Below, in pieces: positions 1-9,050 of a DNA stretch of 64,000 bases (the first letter of the stretch is position 1; each line of letters starts with the position of its first letter). This DNA is from Desulfococcaceae bacterium (GTDB lineage Bacteria; Desulfobacterota; Desulfobacteria; Desulfobacterales; Desulfosalsimonadaceae), in the NCBI GenBank assembly GCA_030145385.1, contig JAQYVU010000012.1:1-64000 (forward strand), written 5' to 3'. The notes beneath the pieces are model-generated. The model ran no database searches, was not told where the DNA came from, and saw only the letters and a list, made by a program, of their open reading frames with translations. The translations under genes were made by a program, and so were the position numbers.

Positions 1-187
1 GTGGGGCATGATGGAGGTATTTATGCTGGGCATTCTCGTATCCATCGTAAAGCTGGCCAGGATGGCGGAGATCATTCCGGGGTTGTCCCTGTATGCATTT
101 GCCGGGCTTATTTTTGTTTTAGCCGGCGCGATTTCATCTGTTGACTCCCATTTGATATGGGACCGCCTGGGAGAAAGCCGTCAATGA
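1..187 (+). CDS. PqiA-domain inner membrane protein, 3' end only
   Basis: Only the C-terminal ~61 residues are in the window (frame starting at base 2). The residues include a hydrophobic segment followed by the ending SVDSHLIWDRLGES, which closely parallels the ending SFDPRLIWDNLEGKS of the next gene. The stop overlaps the next start as ATGA. In E. coli PqiA has two such domains in one chain and belongs to the PqiABC intermembrane lipid transport system; here the two domains appear to be separate genes. Homology to PqiA is inferred from the tail similarity and the operon context. Confidence 0.75.
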   Translation, partial: WGMMEVFMLGILVSIVKLARMAEIIPGLSLYAFAGLIFVLAGAISSVDSHLIWDRLGESRQ

Positions 188-819
188 ACCGGTCTGCCAT
201 GACAGCCATGGAATCTTCCCTGGTGAGTTGCACCAGCTGTCATCTTCTGTGTAAGTTGCCGGTGTATTTTAACAAATTCCATGCAACATGCCCCCGGTGC
301 GGGGAGACGCTTCATGCCAGAAAGCCGGACAGCATTGCCCGGACCTGGGCGCTGTTGCTGGCTGCCTGTCTTTTTTATATCCCGGCCAATGTTTTTCCCA
401 TTATGAAAGTGACCTCTTTAGGACATATCCAGGCGGACACAATTCTTTCGGGTGTTATTTATTTCATAAAAAGCGGCATGTGGCCCATTGCCCTGGTGAT
501 TTTTATTGCCAGCGTGTTTGTGCCGTTATTAAAGCTGGTTATACTGACATTCCTGTTGATATCGGTTCAGAGAAAATCACAATGGCGGCCAAAAGACCGG
601 GCGCGGCTGTACCGGCTGATAGAATCCATCGGCAGATGGTCCATGGTGGATATTTATGTGGTGACATTGATGGTGGCGATCGTGAAGATCGGTGCCGTTG
701 CTACTATTGAAGCGGCTCCGGCCGCCGTTTATTTTGCGGCTGTGGTGGTTCTTACCATGTTTGCGGCCATGAGTTTTGATCCGCGGCTGATATGGGATAA
801 TCTGGAGGGAAAATCATGA
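184..819 (+). CDS. Paraquat-inducible protein A domain protein (PqiA-like)
   Basis: A 211-aa inner-membrane protein with an N-terminal zinc-ribbon-like set of cysteines (C16, C19, C23, then CPRC at 36-39) and about four hydrophobic segments. The stretch SMVDIYVVTLMVAIVK near residue 158 is characteristic of PqiA domains. The ATG at 184 is preferred over an in-frame upstream GTG because it overlaps the previous stop as ATGA and has GGGAGAAA upstream. With the preceding partial gene and the MCE protein downstream it forms a PqiAB-type module, thought to move lipids between inner and outer membranes. Confidence 0.88.
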   Translation: MNRSAMTAMESSLVSCTSCHLLCKLPVYFNKFHATCPRCGETLHARKPDSIARTWALLLAACLFYIPANVFPIMKVTSLGHIQADTILSGVIYFIKSGMWPIALVIFIASVFVPLLKLVILTFLLISVQRKSQWRPKDRARLYRLIESIGRWSMVDIYVVTLMVAIVKIGAVATIEAAPAAVYFAAVVVLTMFAAMSFDPRLIWDNLEGKS

Positions 820-831
820 TGGCGTCGTAAA

Positions 832-938
832 AAGTCCCATCTACTGCGTTGTAGCGGTTTTTCAGCCTTTCAATATACTAAATGTATTATTTCAACTCTG
901 AAAAATCGCTACGCCTTGCCAAATTTTATGGGATTGGT
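832..938. repeat. Imperfect palindrome, MITE-like
   Basis: The pqiA-pqiB gap holds an imperfect inverted repeat. Arms include TAGCGGTTTTTCAG and CTGAAAAATCGCTA, and the outer ends are AAAGTCCCAT and ATGGGATT. The left end (TCGTAAAAAGTCC) matches the start of repeats at 3548 and, inverted, near 34190. It lies inside an operon, so it would be transcribed as a long hairpin between the two genes. Confidence 0.6.
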
Positions 939-989
939 GTAACTTTTAACTTAGCCATTTAAATCGAACTTTTTGGGGAATCATCAATC

Positions 990-2615
990 ATGAGTGAAGA
1001 ATTGAAATCGGAAATGCATTCACCCCGGGCTGCCCAAGCGGTGGTTCATGAAAAGCGCGGTATATCCGTTGTATGGATCGTTCCGCTGGTGGCGCTCATC
1101 ATCGGCGGATGGCTGGTGTACAAAGCCATTTCCGAACAAGGACCGACCATCACGATTGTATTTAAAAACGCCAAAGGTCTGGAGGCCGGAAAAACAAAAA
1201 TAAAATTCAAGGATGTGGATATCGGCATTTTGGAAACCATAGAATTAAGTGATGATTTGTCCCATGTGATTTTAGCGGCACAGCTTGTGGACGGAATGGA
1301 ACAGCATCTCACCGATCAGGCAAAATTCTGGGTGGTGCGCGCCCGGTTGACCGCCGGCGAAGTTTCCGGATTGGGCACCCTGTTTGCCGGTGCCTACATT
1401 GCCATGGATCCGGGCCAAAAGGGCCAGCCGCAGACGGTGTTTAAAGGTCTTGAAAGGCCCCCGGTGGTGACCGCTGATCTGCCGGGAAAGCATTTTATTC
1501 TGAAATCGGAAAAGCTGGGATCATTAGATATCGGTTCCCCTATTTATTACCGCCAGATTCAGGTGGGGCAAATTGCTGATTATCAGCTGGATGAAGACGG
1601 GCAGAATGTCACGGTAAAAATATTCATCAATGACCCGCACCATAATCTGGTTTACAGCAATACGCGTTTCTGGAACGCCTCCGGTATCGATATGACAATG
1701 GATGCCACCGGCATTAAAATTGATACCCAGTCCATCGTCAGCATGATGATCGGCGGTATTGCCTTTGAAACCCCGTTTGATTTTGAATCTTTTGATCAGG
1801 TATCTGAAAATGATGTGTTTATACTGCATGCGAACCGGGTGGCGGCAGAGAAAAAAACATACCAGATCAAGAATTACTGGGTGCTTAATTTTAAAGGGTC
1901 CGTCAGGGGCCTGTCTGAAGGGGCACCGGTGGAATTTAAAGGCATCCGCATTGGGGAAGTGGTGGGTATCAATTCTCAGCTGGATATGGATCCGGCAGGT
2001 ATGGAATTTACGATCCCTGTTCTCGTTGAAATCGAACCTGAACGCTACTTGAAAATGGATGAATTGAAAAGTAAGGAAGAACGGCGACGGATGACGGATT
2101 CGATGGTGGCAAAGGGACTAAGGGCGCAATTGAAAACCGGCAACCTGCTTACCGGGCAATTATTCGTGGATATTGATTTCCATCCGGACACAGCTGCCCG
2201 GGAAATTGACTGGAGCGGCAAATATCCGGTGTTCCCGACGCTTCAGCAGCCCTTAGAAGAGTTGTCGGAAATAGTTTTCGGTATCATCGCCCGTATTGAA
2301 AGAATCCCTTTTGAGCAGATGGGCAGTGATGCCCATGAAATGATTCGGAATTTGAATGAGTCAATTCAGTTGACAAAAAATATTTTAAAAAAATTCAGCA
2401 CGGAAGTCGGACCGGAAGCTTTGGCAACACTGACACAGGCGAATAAAACGTTAGCGGCAATGGAAGATATGATTTCTTCGGATTCACCGCTTAACCGGGA
2501 AGGCACCCGAACGCTGGAGGAACTGGCAGGCGCGGCAAGGTCCATGCGTATGTTAATGGATTATCTTGAACGGCATCCGGATGCCCTGATTTACGGGAAA
2601 GGAATAGAAAAGTGA
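990..2615 (+). CDS. MCE-domain intermembrane transport protein, PqiB-like
   Basis: The 541-aa length is close to E. coli PqiB (546 aa). One N-terminal transmembrane helix (about 27-46) anchors a periplasmic part with three MCE/MlaD-type repeats, near residues 50-110, 165-230 and 290-350; each has the typical G-L-x-x-G-x-x-V-x-x-x-G-I-x-V-G pattern (for example VRGLSEGAPVEFKGIRIGEV). The C-terminal 100 residues are helical. PqiB hexamers form a needle-like lipid channel across the periplasm. GGGGAA precedes the ATG. The stop overlaps the GTG of the following lipoprotein, so the two are translationally coupled. Confidence 0.9.
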   Translation: MSEELKSEMHSPRAAQAVVHEKRGISVVWIVPLVALIIGGWLVYKAISEQGPTITIVFKNAKGLEAGKTKIKFKDVDIGILETIELSDDLSHVILAAQLVDGMEQHLTDQAKFWVVRARLTAGEVSGLGTLFAGAYIAMDPGQKGQPQTVFKGLERPPVVTADLPGKHFILKSEKLGSLDIGSPIYYRQIQVGQIADYQLDEDGQNVTVKIFINDPHHNLVYSNTRFWNASGIDMTMDATGIKIDTQSIVSMMIGGIAFETPFDFESFDQVSENDVFILHANRVAAEKKTYQIKNYWVLNFKGSVRGLSEGAPVEFKGIRIGEVVGINSQLDMDPAGMEFTIPVLVEIEPERYLKMDELKSKEERRRMTDSMVAKGLRAQLKTGNLLTGQLFVDIDFHPDTAAREIDWSGKYPVFPTLQQPLEELSEIVFGIIARIERIPFEQMGSDAHEMIRNLNESIQLTKNILKKFSTEVGPEALATLTQANKTLAAMEDMISSDSPLNREGTRTLEELAGAARSMRMLMDYLERHPDALIYGKGIEK

Positions 2616-3265
2616 AAACCGAATCAATGAAAATTTCAATTTTTATCGGCAGATGCACCGGAATCGCCATTACTCTTTTCATTGTTTTATTCGCCGGGTG
2701 CAGGGGGAAAACACCGCCGATGGCATTTTATACGCTGTCACCCGTACAGGATGCAATGGCCCCGACGGATCATAATATGAAGGATCCGCAATCCGAAAAG
2801 ATGATAATCATCGGGGTGGGCCCGGTGCGTCTCCCTGATTTTTTAAACAAGCCCCAGATCATGACCCGCAAAGGTTCCGGCAGAATCAATTATTCGGAAT
2901 TTCACCGCTGGGGCGGATATCTGGATAAGGATTTTTTACGGGTTATGTCCGAGAATCTTTCTGCTTTGCTTTCAACCGATCAGGTGAAAACATACCCGTG
3001 GGGCGGCCAGGCGGATCCGGCATTTGAAGTGGACTTTGATGTGAAACAGTTTGACGGGGACATGCAAGGTGATGTGGTATTAAATGTCATCTGGCAGATC
3101 CGGGATAATTCAGACAGGGCCCGGCCTGTTTTAATCCGGCGCTCAATTATCCGGGAACCGGTGAATGCCTCGGAAAAAAATGATTACGAAGCAGTGGTTT
3201 CCGCCCAAAGCCGAGCGCTTGGCAGGTTAAGTGAAGAAATCGCAAAAGAGATGAGTAAACCGTGA
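2612..3265 (+). CDS. PqiC-like ABC-type transport auxiliary lipoprotein
   Basis: A 217-aa protein with a signal sequence and lipobox (LFAGC, Cys30). The mature part starts with the family pattern MAFYTLSP followed by IIIGVGPVRLPDFLNKPQIMTR, typical of PqiC/YmbA outer-membrane lipoproteins that dock the PqiB tunnel. The GTG start overlaps the pqiB stop (GTGA); an ATG at 2627 is an alternative. It is the last gene of the operon. Confidence 0.86.
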   Translation: MKTESMKISIFIGRCTGIAITLFIVLFAGCRGKTPPMAFYTLSPVQDAMAPTDHNMKDPQSEKMIIIGVGPVRLPDFLNKPQIMTRKGSGRINYSEFHRWGGYLDKDFLRVMSENLSALLSTDQVKTYPWGGQADPAFEVDFDVKQFDGDMQGDVVLNVIWQIRDNSDRARPVLIRRSIIREPVNASEKNDYEAVVSAQSRALGRLSEEIAKEMSKP

Positions 3266-3974
3266 CGGCTGCCGCATTAGACCGGCAAAGAATCTGGGTA
3301 TCAGAAAGCAGCATTCAGTATCCATCAACGACCAAAGGCGTATTTTTTTACGGCGTATTCGTAAAATTTTTTCAAATGATCGCTTTTGCGATACTTCTTT
3401 TGATGCTCCCATGGCCGGCAAAGATTTGATTAAAAGAGCCGGGGCAACACCGGGGGCTGCGTTTTCCATTTTTGCCACCCGGGGCTGGCTGGATTTTAAT
3501 TTTTTATTCGAAAGGGGGCGTCACGTTAATTTTTTTCAGAACAGTTTTGATGGCTTCGTAAAAAGTCCAAATTCTTTGTTGCGCTGTATCCTTCGTTTCT
3601 TCAAAGTACACTATGATCATACAGACTTATCAAAGGTTTTAAATCGGTCTTGATACCTGCACCAATTGAAGTGATATTTCAGGGTTATGGATGAGGAAAA
3701 AAATCTTAGCAGAAAAGAAAAGTGCATCTCAATATTCCAATGAATGAGTCAAGGGCAGATCTGACCCCGAAATCTGACCCCGAAATTCAAAAGCAGTGTT
3801 CTGCCGGCGGTAATCACACAATTGTGGGTTCTGGTGACCCCAAGCCTGTTAATTGGCGTGCCATGAATTTTATATCACCGATTAAAAAGAACCAAGTCAA
3901 TCATAATCAATAATCAAGGTTTGAAGCTATTCCTGTCTTCCTTCCATTCCTTCGTAATGGGTGACCCCTTTATT
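3266..3974. other. Gene-free stretch between pqi operon and nuclease-ATPase gene
   Basis: No convincing coding sequence. It contains the dispersed repeat at 3548-3600 and a 13-bp tandem duplication of ATCTGACCCCGAA at 3759-3784, a kind of end sequence often seen next to REP-associated transposases. A 63-codon open frame over the tandem repeat (3722-3913) has no recognisable protein pattern. The stretch is where base composition changes toward the AT-rich gene that follows, so it is a plausible insertion boundary. Confidence 0.5.
3546..3604 (+). repeat. Dispersed repeat, copy 1
   Basis: About 58 bp beginning TTTGATGGCTTCGTAAAAAG and ending near CCTTCGTTTCTTC. A near-identical copy in opposite orientation lies at 34142-34200. 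The first 20 bases resemble the left end of the palindrome at 832. This is probably part of a non-autonomous dispersed element. Confidence 0.7.
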
Positions 3975-6434
3975 TTATGTTGAATAAAATTTTCGAGATA
4001 AGCTTCGTAAGACAAGTAATTTTTCAGCTTGAAATTTTTCCATTATAATCTTGGAAAAAGTTGAAGGGGTTGATAAGCTATAGAATTCATTTTCTTTTTG
4101 CTCTTCTTCAATTAAATACGATATAAATAACTCTGCTTTATCAAGCCTAGTATTAACCCGCTTCTCTCGTCTTTTATTAGCAAATAACCAATAATCATTA
4201 TTTGACATTTCAACTATATCTGTTGCAATCCTTTCATTAAAAAAACCACAATCTGTTGAAACGAGTTCAATGTAGGTAAAATAAGCTGAAAGCACCTTAT
4301 AGATGTACAGGCCGTATGTAGTAATTTTAATGCTATCAACATCCTCACAATAATAATCTATTCGATTGTTTGATTCAACAAGATCCCTTTTTAAAAAATA
4401 ATCCAAATTTTTTTCATAATCTTCTACCATGTTATAATTTTCTGAGAAAAAATCTTTTAACTCATTTGTTGATACATAAAATGGATTTGATGGATCTATA
4501 CCTTCGGATAACCTTTTTAATATTCGTAAACCGGTAAAGTGAGAACCATTTGTTTTTGACCTTATTTGGTATATATTTGGAATACTACTTTCCCCTTCAT
4601 CATAAAAAAACCGATAGGGTATCATAACAGGTTTCAAGACCTGATGGATTTTCAGGATCCAAATGTCAGAACTAGATATCATTTCATCGACATTTGTGTA
4701 TCCAGATTTAACAAAGTCCCTAAAAAGCTCTAAGGCCAACCTGATATTTCCATGTGCACACGCTGTAAGAAACTCATTTAATGGTGAATTTCTTATATTG
4801 GTAAATTCATTATCAAAAATTTTGTATAATTTTTTACATGCTTCAATTCTACTTTTCGAATAATTATCTCCAAAAAGTGAGCAACACTTGTCATCATTTT
4901 CAAGAATAGAAAGCACATAGTCAATTCTCTTTTTAAATACTAATTGTATTACTGGCGAACTAATGTGAAACCCTGAATTTTGATAAGCGTCTAACGTACC
5001 ATGCATCCTTGAAGAATGGAATCTTTCTTCGCGCATAGAAACAATTACCAAACATCTAAGATTATCAGAAATTTCTTGTGCGGTTGTAAAACAAAAATCT
5101 TGAAGATTGTGAGGGAATTGATCTGTGTTATCTATAACTATAATAGATCCTTTTTTTCGTCTTACCCAATATCCTACAAGTTTTTGTGCTATATATTTTT
5201 TGTCCTTTAACCATTCATTAACTAAATCATTTAATTTTATATTGTATGCGTCAGAACTTTTATTAACACCAAATAATACTTGCTTTTTAGCAATACTAAA
5301 TCGATCAGAGAACAATTTTAATAATTCTTCGCGTTTCGATGATAGAATACCGTCTACATCTAAACAGGTAACAATATTACTCCATATTTTATTATGAATT
5401 ATGGTTTCATCTTCAGGGACTTTAAGCAAATCAACCGTTGCAATAACAGCATTATTAGTTAAATATTCTGGCGGGTCATGGTAAAATAATCTTTTAAGAA
5501 ATGTTGATTTTCCAGACCCTTTGCCACCAAAAAGAACTATTACTTCGCCGGTTTTTTTTAGATCAATACTTTTATTGATTCGGTCACCTAATTTTCCACC
5601 GTTACAATCATCTTCAAAATTATTAATTCCGTATTCTTCCATGTATGGTGTTAGCGAATCACGAATTATGGCTCTGAAATTTGAGTAAGAATGATTATAC
5701 TCTCTCTGATTTACATAACAGTGGGTCATAAAATCAGATTGATCAGCTTCAATAACACCAAAAAACATATTTGATAGAGGCCGCAACTCTCTAGCATAAT
5801 TATTTGAAGTAACTTCTTGGTTATATAAATTTATTTTATCTTTAGGATAAAATATTTCTCTATTTAATTGGCTAATGGATCCAAGGATGTTCTTTAGCGA
5901 ACCATCACGAATAGCAGTATATCCAAAATTATTAGTAGCTTCAATAAACATATCCGAAAAATATTTATTACTGAATATAACGAAAGCTTTAAGTTTTTTC
6001 CAATTCTTACCTTTTTCGAATGTTTTAAAAAAAATCCATTCATGCCCATTCGTAATTACTGCAAACTCGCACCCCTCCTCTATGCAATAATTTCTTACTT
6101 GGATAATTGCTTTCTGAATGTTGTTATCAGTTAGTAATGTTTCTACTTTGATATGTTTTGCCAGAGCGCCCGTATTAAAATTTTCAGGGCAATTAAAATA
6201 TAGTCCCTCTTTTTTTGCTTCAATAAATAATAAATCGGTACCATTATTTTTTTTTAAACGGTAATCGGCATATCCAGGATCTATAAAACTCTCACATTTT
6301 GTAAGAGATTTTGGCCAACTAAGAACAGAGTGGATTATTTCATCAATTATTTGATGACGTGTATCTGCTTCATTAAGGTTTCTATTATTGTATTTTTCCA
6401 TAATGTTATTTGCAATATCATGTGGTGTATTCAT
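3975..6434 (-). CDS. Predicted HsdR-N-like nuclease fused to P-loop ATPase, candidate defence protein
   Basis: An 819-aa cytoplasmic protein. Residues about 15-135 resemble the N-terminal nuclease domain of type I restriction R subunits: E22, GYADY with D57, and the IEAKK motif (E72, K74) give a PD-(D/E)xK arrangement. A Walker A motif GGKGSGKS lies at 303-310 and a Walker B IIVIDN at 431-436 (D435), followed by a CLVIVSMREER strand-turn resembling a sensor region. The C-terminal ~300 residues are helical and unassigned. No methylase, specificity or helicase gene is nearby, so it is not a normal type I system. The gene is visibly AT-rich against its neighbours, suggesting transfer. A single-gene antiphage role is inference. 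Confidence 0.7.
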   Translation of the reverse strand: MNTPHDIANNIMEKYNNRNLNEADTRHQIIDEIIHSVLSWPKSLTKCESFIDPGYADYRLKKNNGTDLLFIEAKKEGLYFNCPENFNTGALAKHIKVETLLTDNNIQKAIIQVRNYCIEEGCEFAVITNGHEWIFFKTFEKGKNWKKLKAFVIFSNKYFSDMFIEATNNFGYTAIRDGSLKNILGSISQLNREIFYPKDKINLYNQEVTSNNYARELRPLSNMFFGVIEADQSDFMTHCYVNQREYNHSYSNFRAIIRDSLTPYMEEYGINNFEDDCNGGKLGDRINKSIDLKKTGEVIVLFGGKGSGKSTFLKRLFYHDPPEYLTNNAVIATVDLLKVPEDETIIHNKIWSNIVTCLDVDGILSSKREELLKLFSDRFSIAKKQVLFGVNKSSDAYNIKLNDLVNEWLKDKKYIAQKLVGYWVRRKKGSIIVIDNTDQFPHNLQDFCFTTAQEISDNLRCLVIVSMREERFHSSRMHGTLDAYQNSGFHISSPVIQLVFKKRIDYVLSILENDDKCCSLFGDNYSKSRIEACKKLYKIFDNEFTNIRNSPLNEFLTACAHGNIRLALELFRDFVKSGYTNVDEMISSSDIWILKIHQVLKPVMIPYRFFYDEGESSIPNIYQIRSKTNGSHFTGLRILKRLSEGIDPSNPFYVSTNELKDFFSENYNMVEDYEKNLDYFLKRDLVESNNRIDYYCEDVDSIKITTYGLYIYKVLSAYFTYIELVSTDCGFFNERIATDIVEMSNNDYWLFANKRREKRVNTRLDKAELFISYLIEEEQKENEFYSLSTPSTFSKIIMEKFQAEKLLVLRSLSRKFYST

Positions 6435-7299
6435 AATTATAATAGATCCAATCTTATCTATAAGTGATTCTGTAAGCCTGCCAATAATGGTATAATCAAA
6501 ATTTCCATAGCCCTTGAACTTATCAAAGAATATTTATCATAAATAAACTCCAATGAAAAGAGTTGTTTATGCATTAGAGCATCGGAGAGTACTACATTGT
6601 CGGAGTTTGAACTGCATTTTAACGTCCTTGTGAGATAGAGGCGGAGATCTGAGTTAAAACCTAAGATCTGTGATTCCTTCACAAAATCGCAGGCCGAATA
6701 TAACCTTTGATTCGAGAATAGAGCCAAGAGGCCGGACTATCTATTGTATTCTTCACTGAAGGGTCGAATTCTAATGGTGAGCACTTAGCAAGTTTATTGC
6801 CATCTTTAAATATGTGCACGCCGATTTGCAGTTCCGTTAACACCTGCCATGACATATATTTTTTTCATGGAAGATTCCTTTGTAAAAAAAAATTATGGGA
6901 AAGGGTTGTTGTCTGATTGGGTTTTTGGATGAAAAAAGGAAACGGCAGTTAAAGACAAAAAATCATTTAACCGCCGCTTGTTTGAATGATAATCCCTGAA
7001 ACAATTCACAATTCAAGGCCACGGCACTGTTTCTCCTTGGCAGGCCCGAAAGCCTGTCCAACGAGGATTATCAAAAAGCTTCGCCGAGTCGAAAGTTGAC
7101 TTAACTCAACTTTCGAATTTCCTGTGGGAGCGGCTTTCTGCCGCGATATGCATGCAATAGTATCAGCGGGAATAACGCGGCAGGATGCAGCTCCCACAAG
7201 ATGCCATTTTCTCGATCTCCTTGGAAACCTTAAAGTGGACGACTTGACTTAATCGAAGCAGATATTCAGAAAAGAAAGACAATTCAGTTGTAAAAATAA
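6435..7299. other. Intergenic stretch with hairpins, no clear gene
   Basis: The part next to the ATPase gene is AT-rich. An open frame at 6458-6727 (minus, TTG start, 89 codons) has no family pattern and is probably not a gene. The right half carries REP-like hairpins, including a perfect 11-bp stem TCGAAAGTTGA/TCAACTTTCGA with a 6-nt loop at 7089-7116 and an imperfect TTGGCAGGC/GCCTGTCCAA stem near 7037-7061. Confidence 0.45.
7123..7198. repeat. REP-like palindromic element
   Basis: Starts TGTGGGAGCGGCTTTCTGCC and ends GCGGCAGGATGCAGCTCCCA CA, so the two ends pair imperfectly around a 30-nt centre. Half-copies with the same core occur at 28153-28173 (TGTGGGAGCGGTTTCCAGCC) and 54789-54812 (TTGTGAAAGCGGCTTTCAGC). 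The core resembles REP sequences of Pseudomonas-type genomes, which are spread by REP-associated transposases; a deleted transposase of that kind lies at 11887-12317. Confidence 0.65.
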
Positions 7300-7333
7300 A
7301 AAGAGACAGCGCCATCTCTGACAATGTCTCTTT
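7300..7333 (-). terminator. Rho-independent terminator of the esterase gene
   Basis: A 9-bp perfect stem (AAAGAGACA / TGTCTCTTT) followed on the minus strand by TTATTTTTAC. It lies about 60 bp downstream of the stop of the pectinacetylesterase-like gene. Confidence 0.8.
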
Positions 7334-7395
7334 CGTCTTTTTAAATTGCCTGACTTTTTACAATAACCTGATTCTTGATAAATTTCAGGTGTCTC

Positions 7396-8517
7396 TTATG
7401 GAATAAAGTTTTCATCACCTGCGTTTTCCCATTTTTTGGGCGTTTGAATCATATGACTGACCCAATCGACAAAGGGCTCCCCTCCGGCTGTATCTTCCGT
7501 ATAAAATTTGGGAGACATCATAATCGTATGAACTTGTCCGGCACCGATGTAATAACGATAATTGGAAGACGTCGCGGCTGTGTACTGTGCATAATTTTTC
7601 ATCGTATAATGCCACGTACCCGCCACTTGTGGGGTAATATTGTACCACTCAGAAGGGTCGTTAATATTTAACATCACATTATAGAAAAATATCTGGGTCC
7701 CGTCAAAGGCGGTAGTGTATTGGGCCAGTCGGCTCAACGGATATTCAGTGGCAATAGCGTTATACAGCACTGGCATGGTCAAGCTGGGATCATAGCCATC
7801 GGGAAAAATCCATTCCGGCATCTGAACATTCCAGTTGAGAATCCCTTCGGTGGCAAATGTTTCGCTCAGGACACCGGCACCGGCATCCCCCAAAAGATAG
7901 ACATTGGACCATTTGAAGGATTGTTTGATATAGGGAAACGCCAGGGTCGCTCCGTAACTTCCGGCACTGGAACCGGTAACAAAAACCTTTCCGGGATAAT
8001 TGGTATTATTTTCCAAATAATTTAATACCGCCTGAAAATTGACAAAACCGCGATGCTTAATCGTCGTGCCATAGTAGTTCGCATCGTTTGCTCCCCAGAA
8101 GAGATCGCCAGTGCAGTATGGGATATAAACAAAGCCCCAGTCTTTAAACGGGTTGTTTTTTTCTGTCTGGTCAAATAGCCCATATCCTTCCATGTCATCG
8201 GAAAACTGCTCTAATACCTCTGTCTGCTCCTGGGTATAGGTGGGGGCCGCCACGCAGTTCATATAATCCCAGCAGGCCCCGCCGCCTTGAAAAAATACGA
8301 CGATATTATTTTTTTTGCCGCCTTTGACAAAAAAAGAAAATTCATCATCCGTGGTGCCGGGAGCATCTGAGCATGCCGGGGTAAGGCCATTGAATTCAAA
8401 ACCTACGGGATTGATCTCTGTCCACTCATCAGGCAGACTGCCGGCAAGGGCGATCGAGACAGTTAACAGAAAAGATAAGAAAATAATACAGATTTTTAAA
8501 ATTTTGAAACGTTTCAT
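7396..8517 (-). CDS. Exported pectinacetylesterase/Notum-family hydrolase
   Basis: A 373-aa protein with an N-terminal signal peptide (cleavage probably after IALA). Family landmarks of pectinacetylesterase (PF03283) are visible: FFQGGGACWD near residue 75, YIPYCTGDLFWG near 128, the nucleophile motif VTGSSAGSYGA near 180 and a late histidine in GAGQVHTIM. Such enzymes are alpha/beta hydrolases that remove acyl groups from polysaccharides or other esters; the substrate here is unknown. The ATG at 8517 has a strong GGGGGG ribosome site, so the longer frame beginning at 8547 is not used. A riboswitch-like leader lies upstream and a terminator downstream, so it is a single-gene unit. Confidence 0.83.
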   Translation of the reverse strand: MKRFKILKICIIFLSFLLTVSIALAGSLPDEWTEINPVGFEFNGLTPACSDAPGTTDDEFSFFVKGGKKNNIVVFFQGGGACWDYMNCVAAPTYTQEQTEVLEQFSDDMEGYGLFDQTEKNNPFKDWGFVYIPYCTGDLFWGANDANYYGTTIKHRGFVNFQAVLNYLENNTNYPGKVFVTGSSAGSYGATLAFPYIKQSFKWSNVYLLGDAGAGVLSETFATEGILNWNVQMPEWIFPDGYDPSLTMPVLYNAIATEYPLSRLAQYTTAFDGTQIFFYNVMLNINDPSEWYNITPQVAGTWHYTMKNYAQYTAATSSNYRYYIGAGQVHTIMMSPKFYTEDTAGGEPFVDWVSHMIQTPKKWENAGDENFIP

Positions 8518-8552
8518 TTTTCCCCCCTTTTTATAAGTTTGGTGCATAAAAA

Positions 8553-8583
8553 AGTCGGGCTATCTTTAAAAAGGTAACCCGGC
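8553..8583 (-). terminator. Terminator hairpin overlapping the riboswitch 3' end
   Basis: On the minus strand the segment beginning GCCGGGTTACC and ending GATAGCCCGAC forms a long stem with several G-U pairs, followed by TTTTTT. The left arm is the same sequence that closes the upstream aptamer, so the two structures are mutually exclusive. Confidence 0.75.
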
Positions 8584-8672
8584 TGTCTTTTGAAATTTTG
8601 GATTTTTTAAGAATATCTCGTGAAGACCCGTGGCTTTTCGTCTCCTGATTACTCAGGATTTGGCTTTTCCCA
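8572..8672 (-). promoter_or_regulatory. Cyclic-di-GMP-I (GEMM) type riboswitch aptamer
   Basis: Read on the minus strand, the leader of the esterase gene has the landmarks of the GEMM-I aptamer in order: AAAAGCCAAATCC, a small hairpin CCTGA(GTAA)TCAGG, then GACGAAAAGCCACGGGTCT, a variable linker, and AGACAGCCGGGTTACC. Compared with the family consensus, GGCAAACC reads GCCAAATCC and ACGCAAAGCC reads ACGAAAAGCC. A terminator uses the 3' aptamer strand, so ligand binding would be expected to favour read-through (an ON switch). Identification is from motif order and the expression platform; ligand class is inferred. Confidence 0.75.
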
Positions 8673-9050
8673 TATTATTTATATTACAAACAGAGAAATA
8701 AATATATCAGCCATAAGTATAATTTTTCTCAAAAAAAAGGCCCAGATGTAACGTTAGAACCTCAAATTTTGGTCGTAGGCTTTTTGTAAGTATTTTGCCT
8801 GAATCTGTCTATGAAACGACAGTAATCCTGAAATTTTTAAAGGCGAGGACTATCGATAAGAACGATCAACATTCTTCTCTTTTCTAAGACACCATATATT
8901 GAGTGAGATTTTTTACCGAATTTTTGAAAAATTCTTCAGACCGTTCTTGCATAGTGCAATGTCGAGTTAACTTTTTTTAGTAAGTACTTTGGCATGGCAT
9001 ATTTTTTAGGGATGTAGGGAAAAAATTACAAAAAAATCAGACTAAAACCA
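8673..9050. other. AT-rich intergenic stretch
   Basis: No gene recognised. It presumably contains the promoter for the riboswitch transcript on the minus strand. Runs of A and T are frequent, as in the repeats that follow. Confidence 0.4.

Noticed and set aside
3722-3913. 63-codon open frame after the pqi operon
   Set aside because: It reads through a tandem repeat of ATCTGACCCCGAA and has no protein-like pattern.
3975-6434. Type I restriction R subunit
   Set aside because: No helicase motifs and no M or S genes; only the N-terminal domain resembles HsdR.
6458-6727. 89-codon minus-strand open frame with TTG start
   Set aside because: No family pattern, no ribosome site, in AT-rich DNA where open frames occur by chance.
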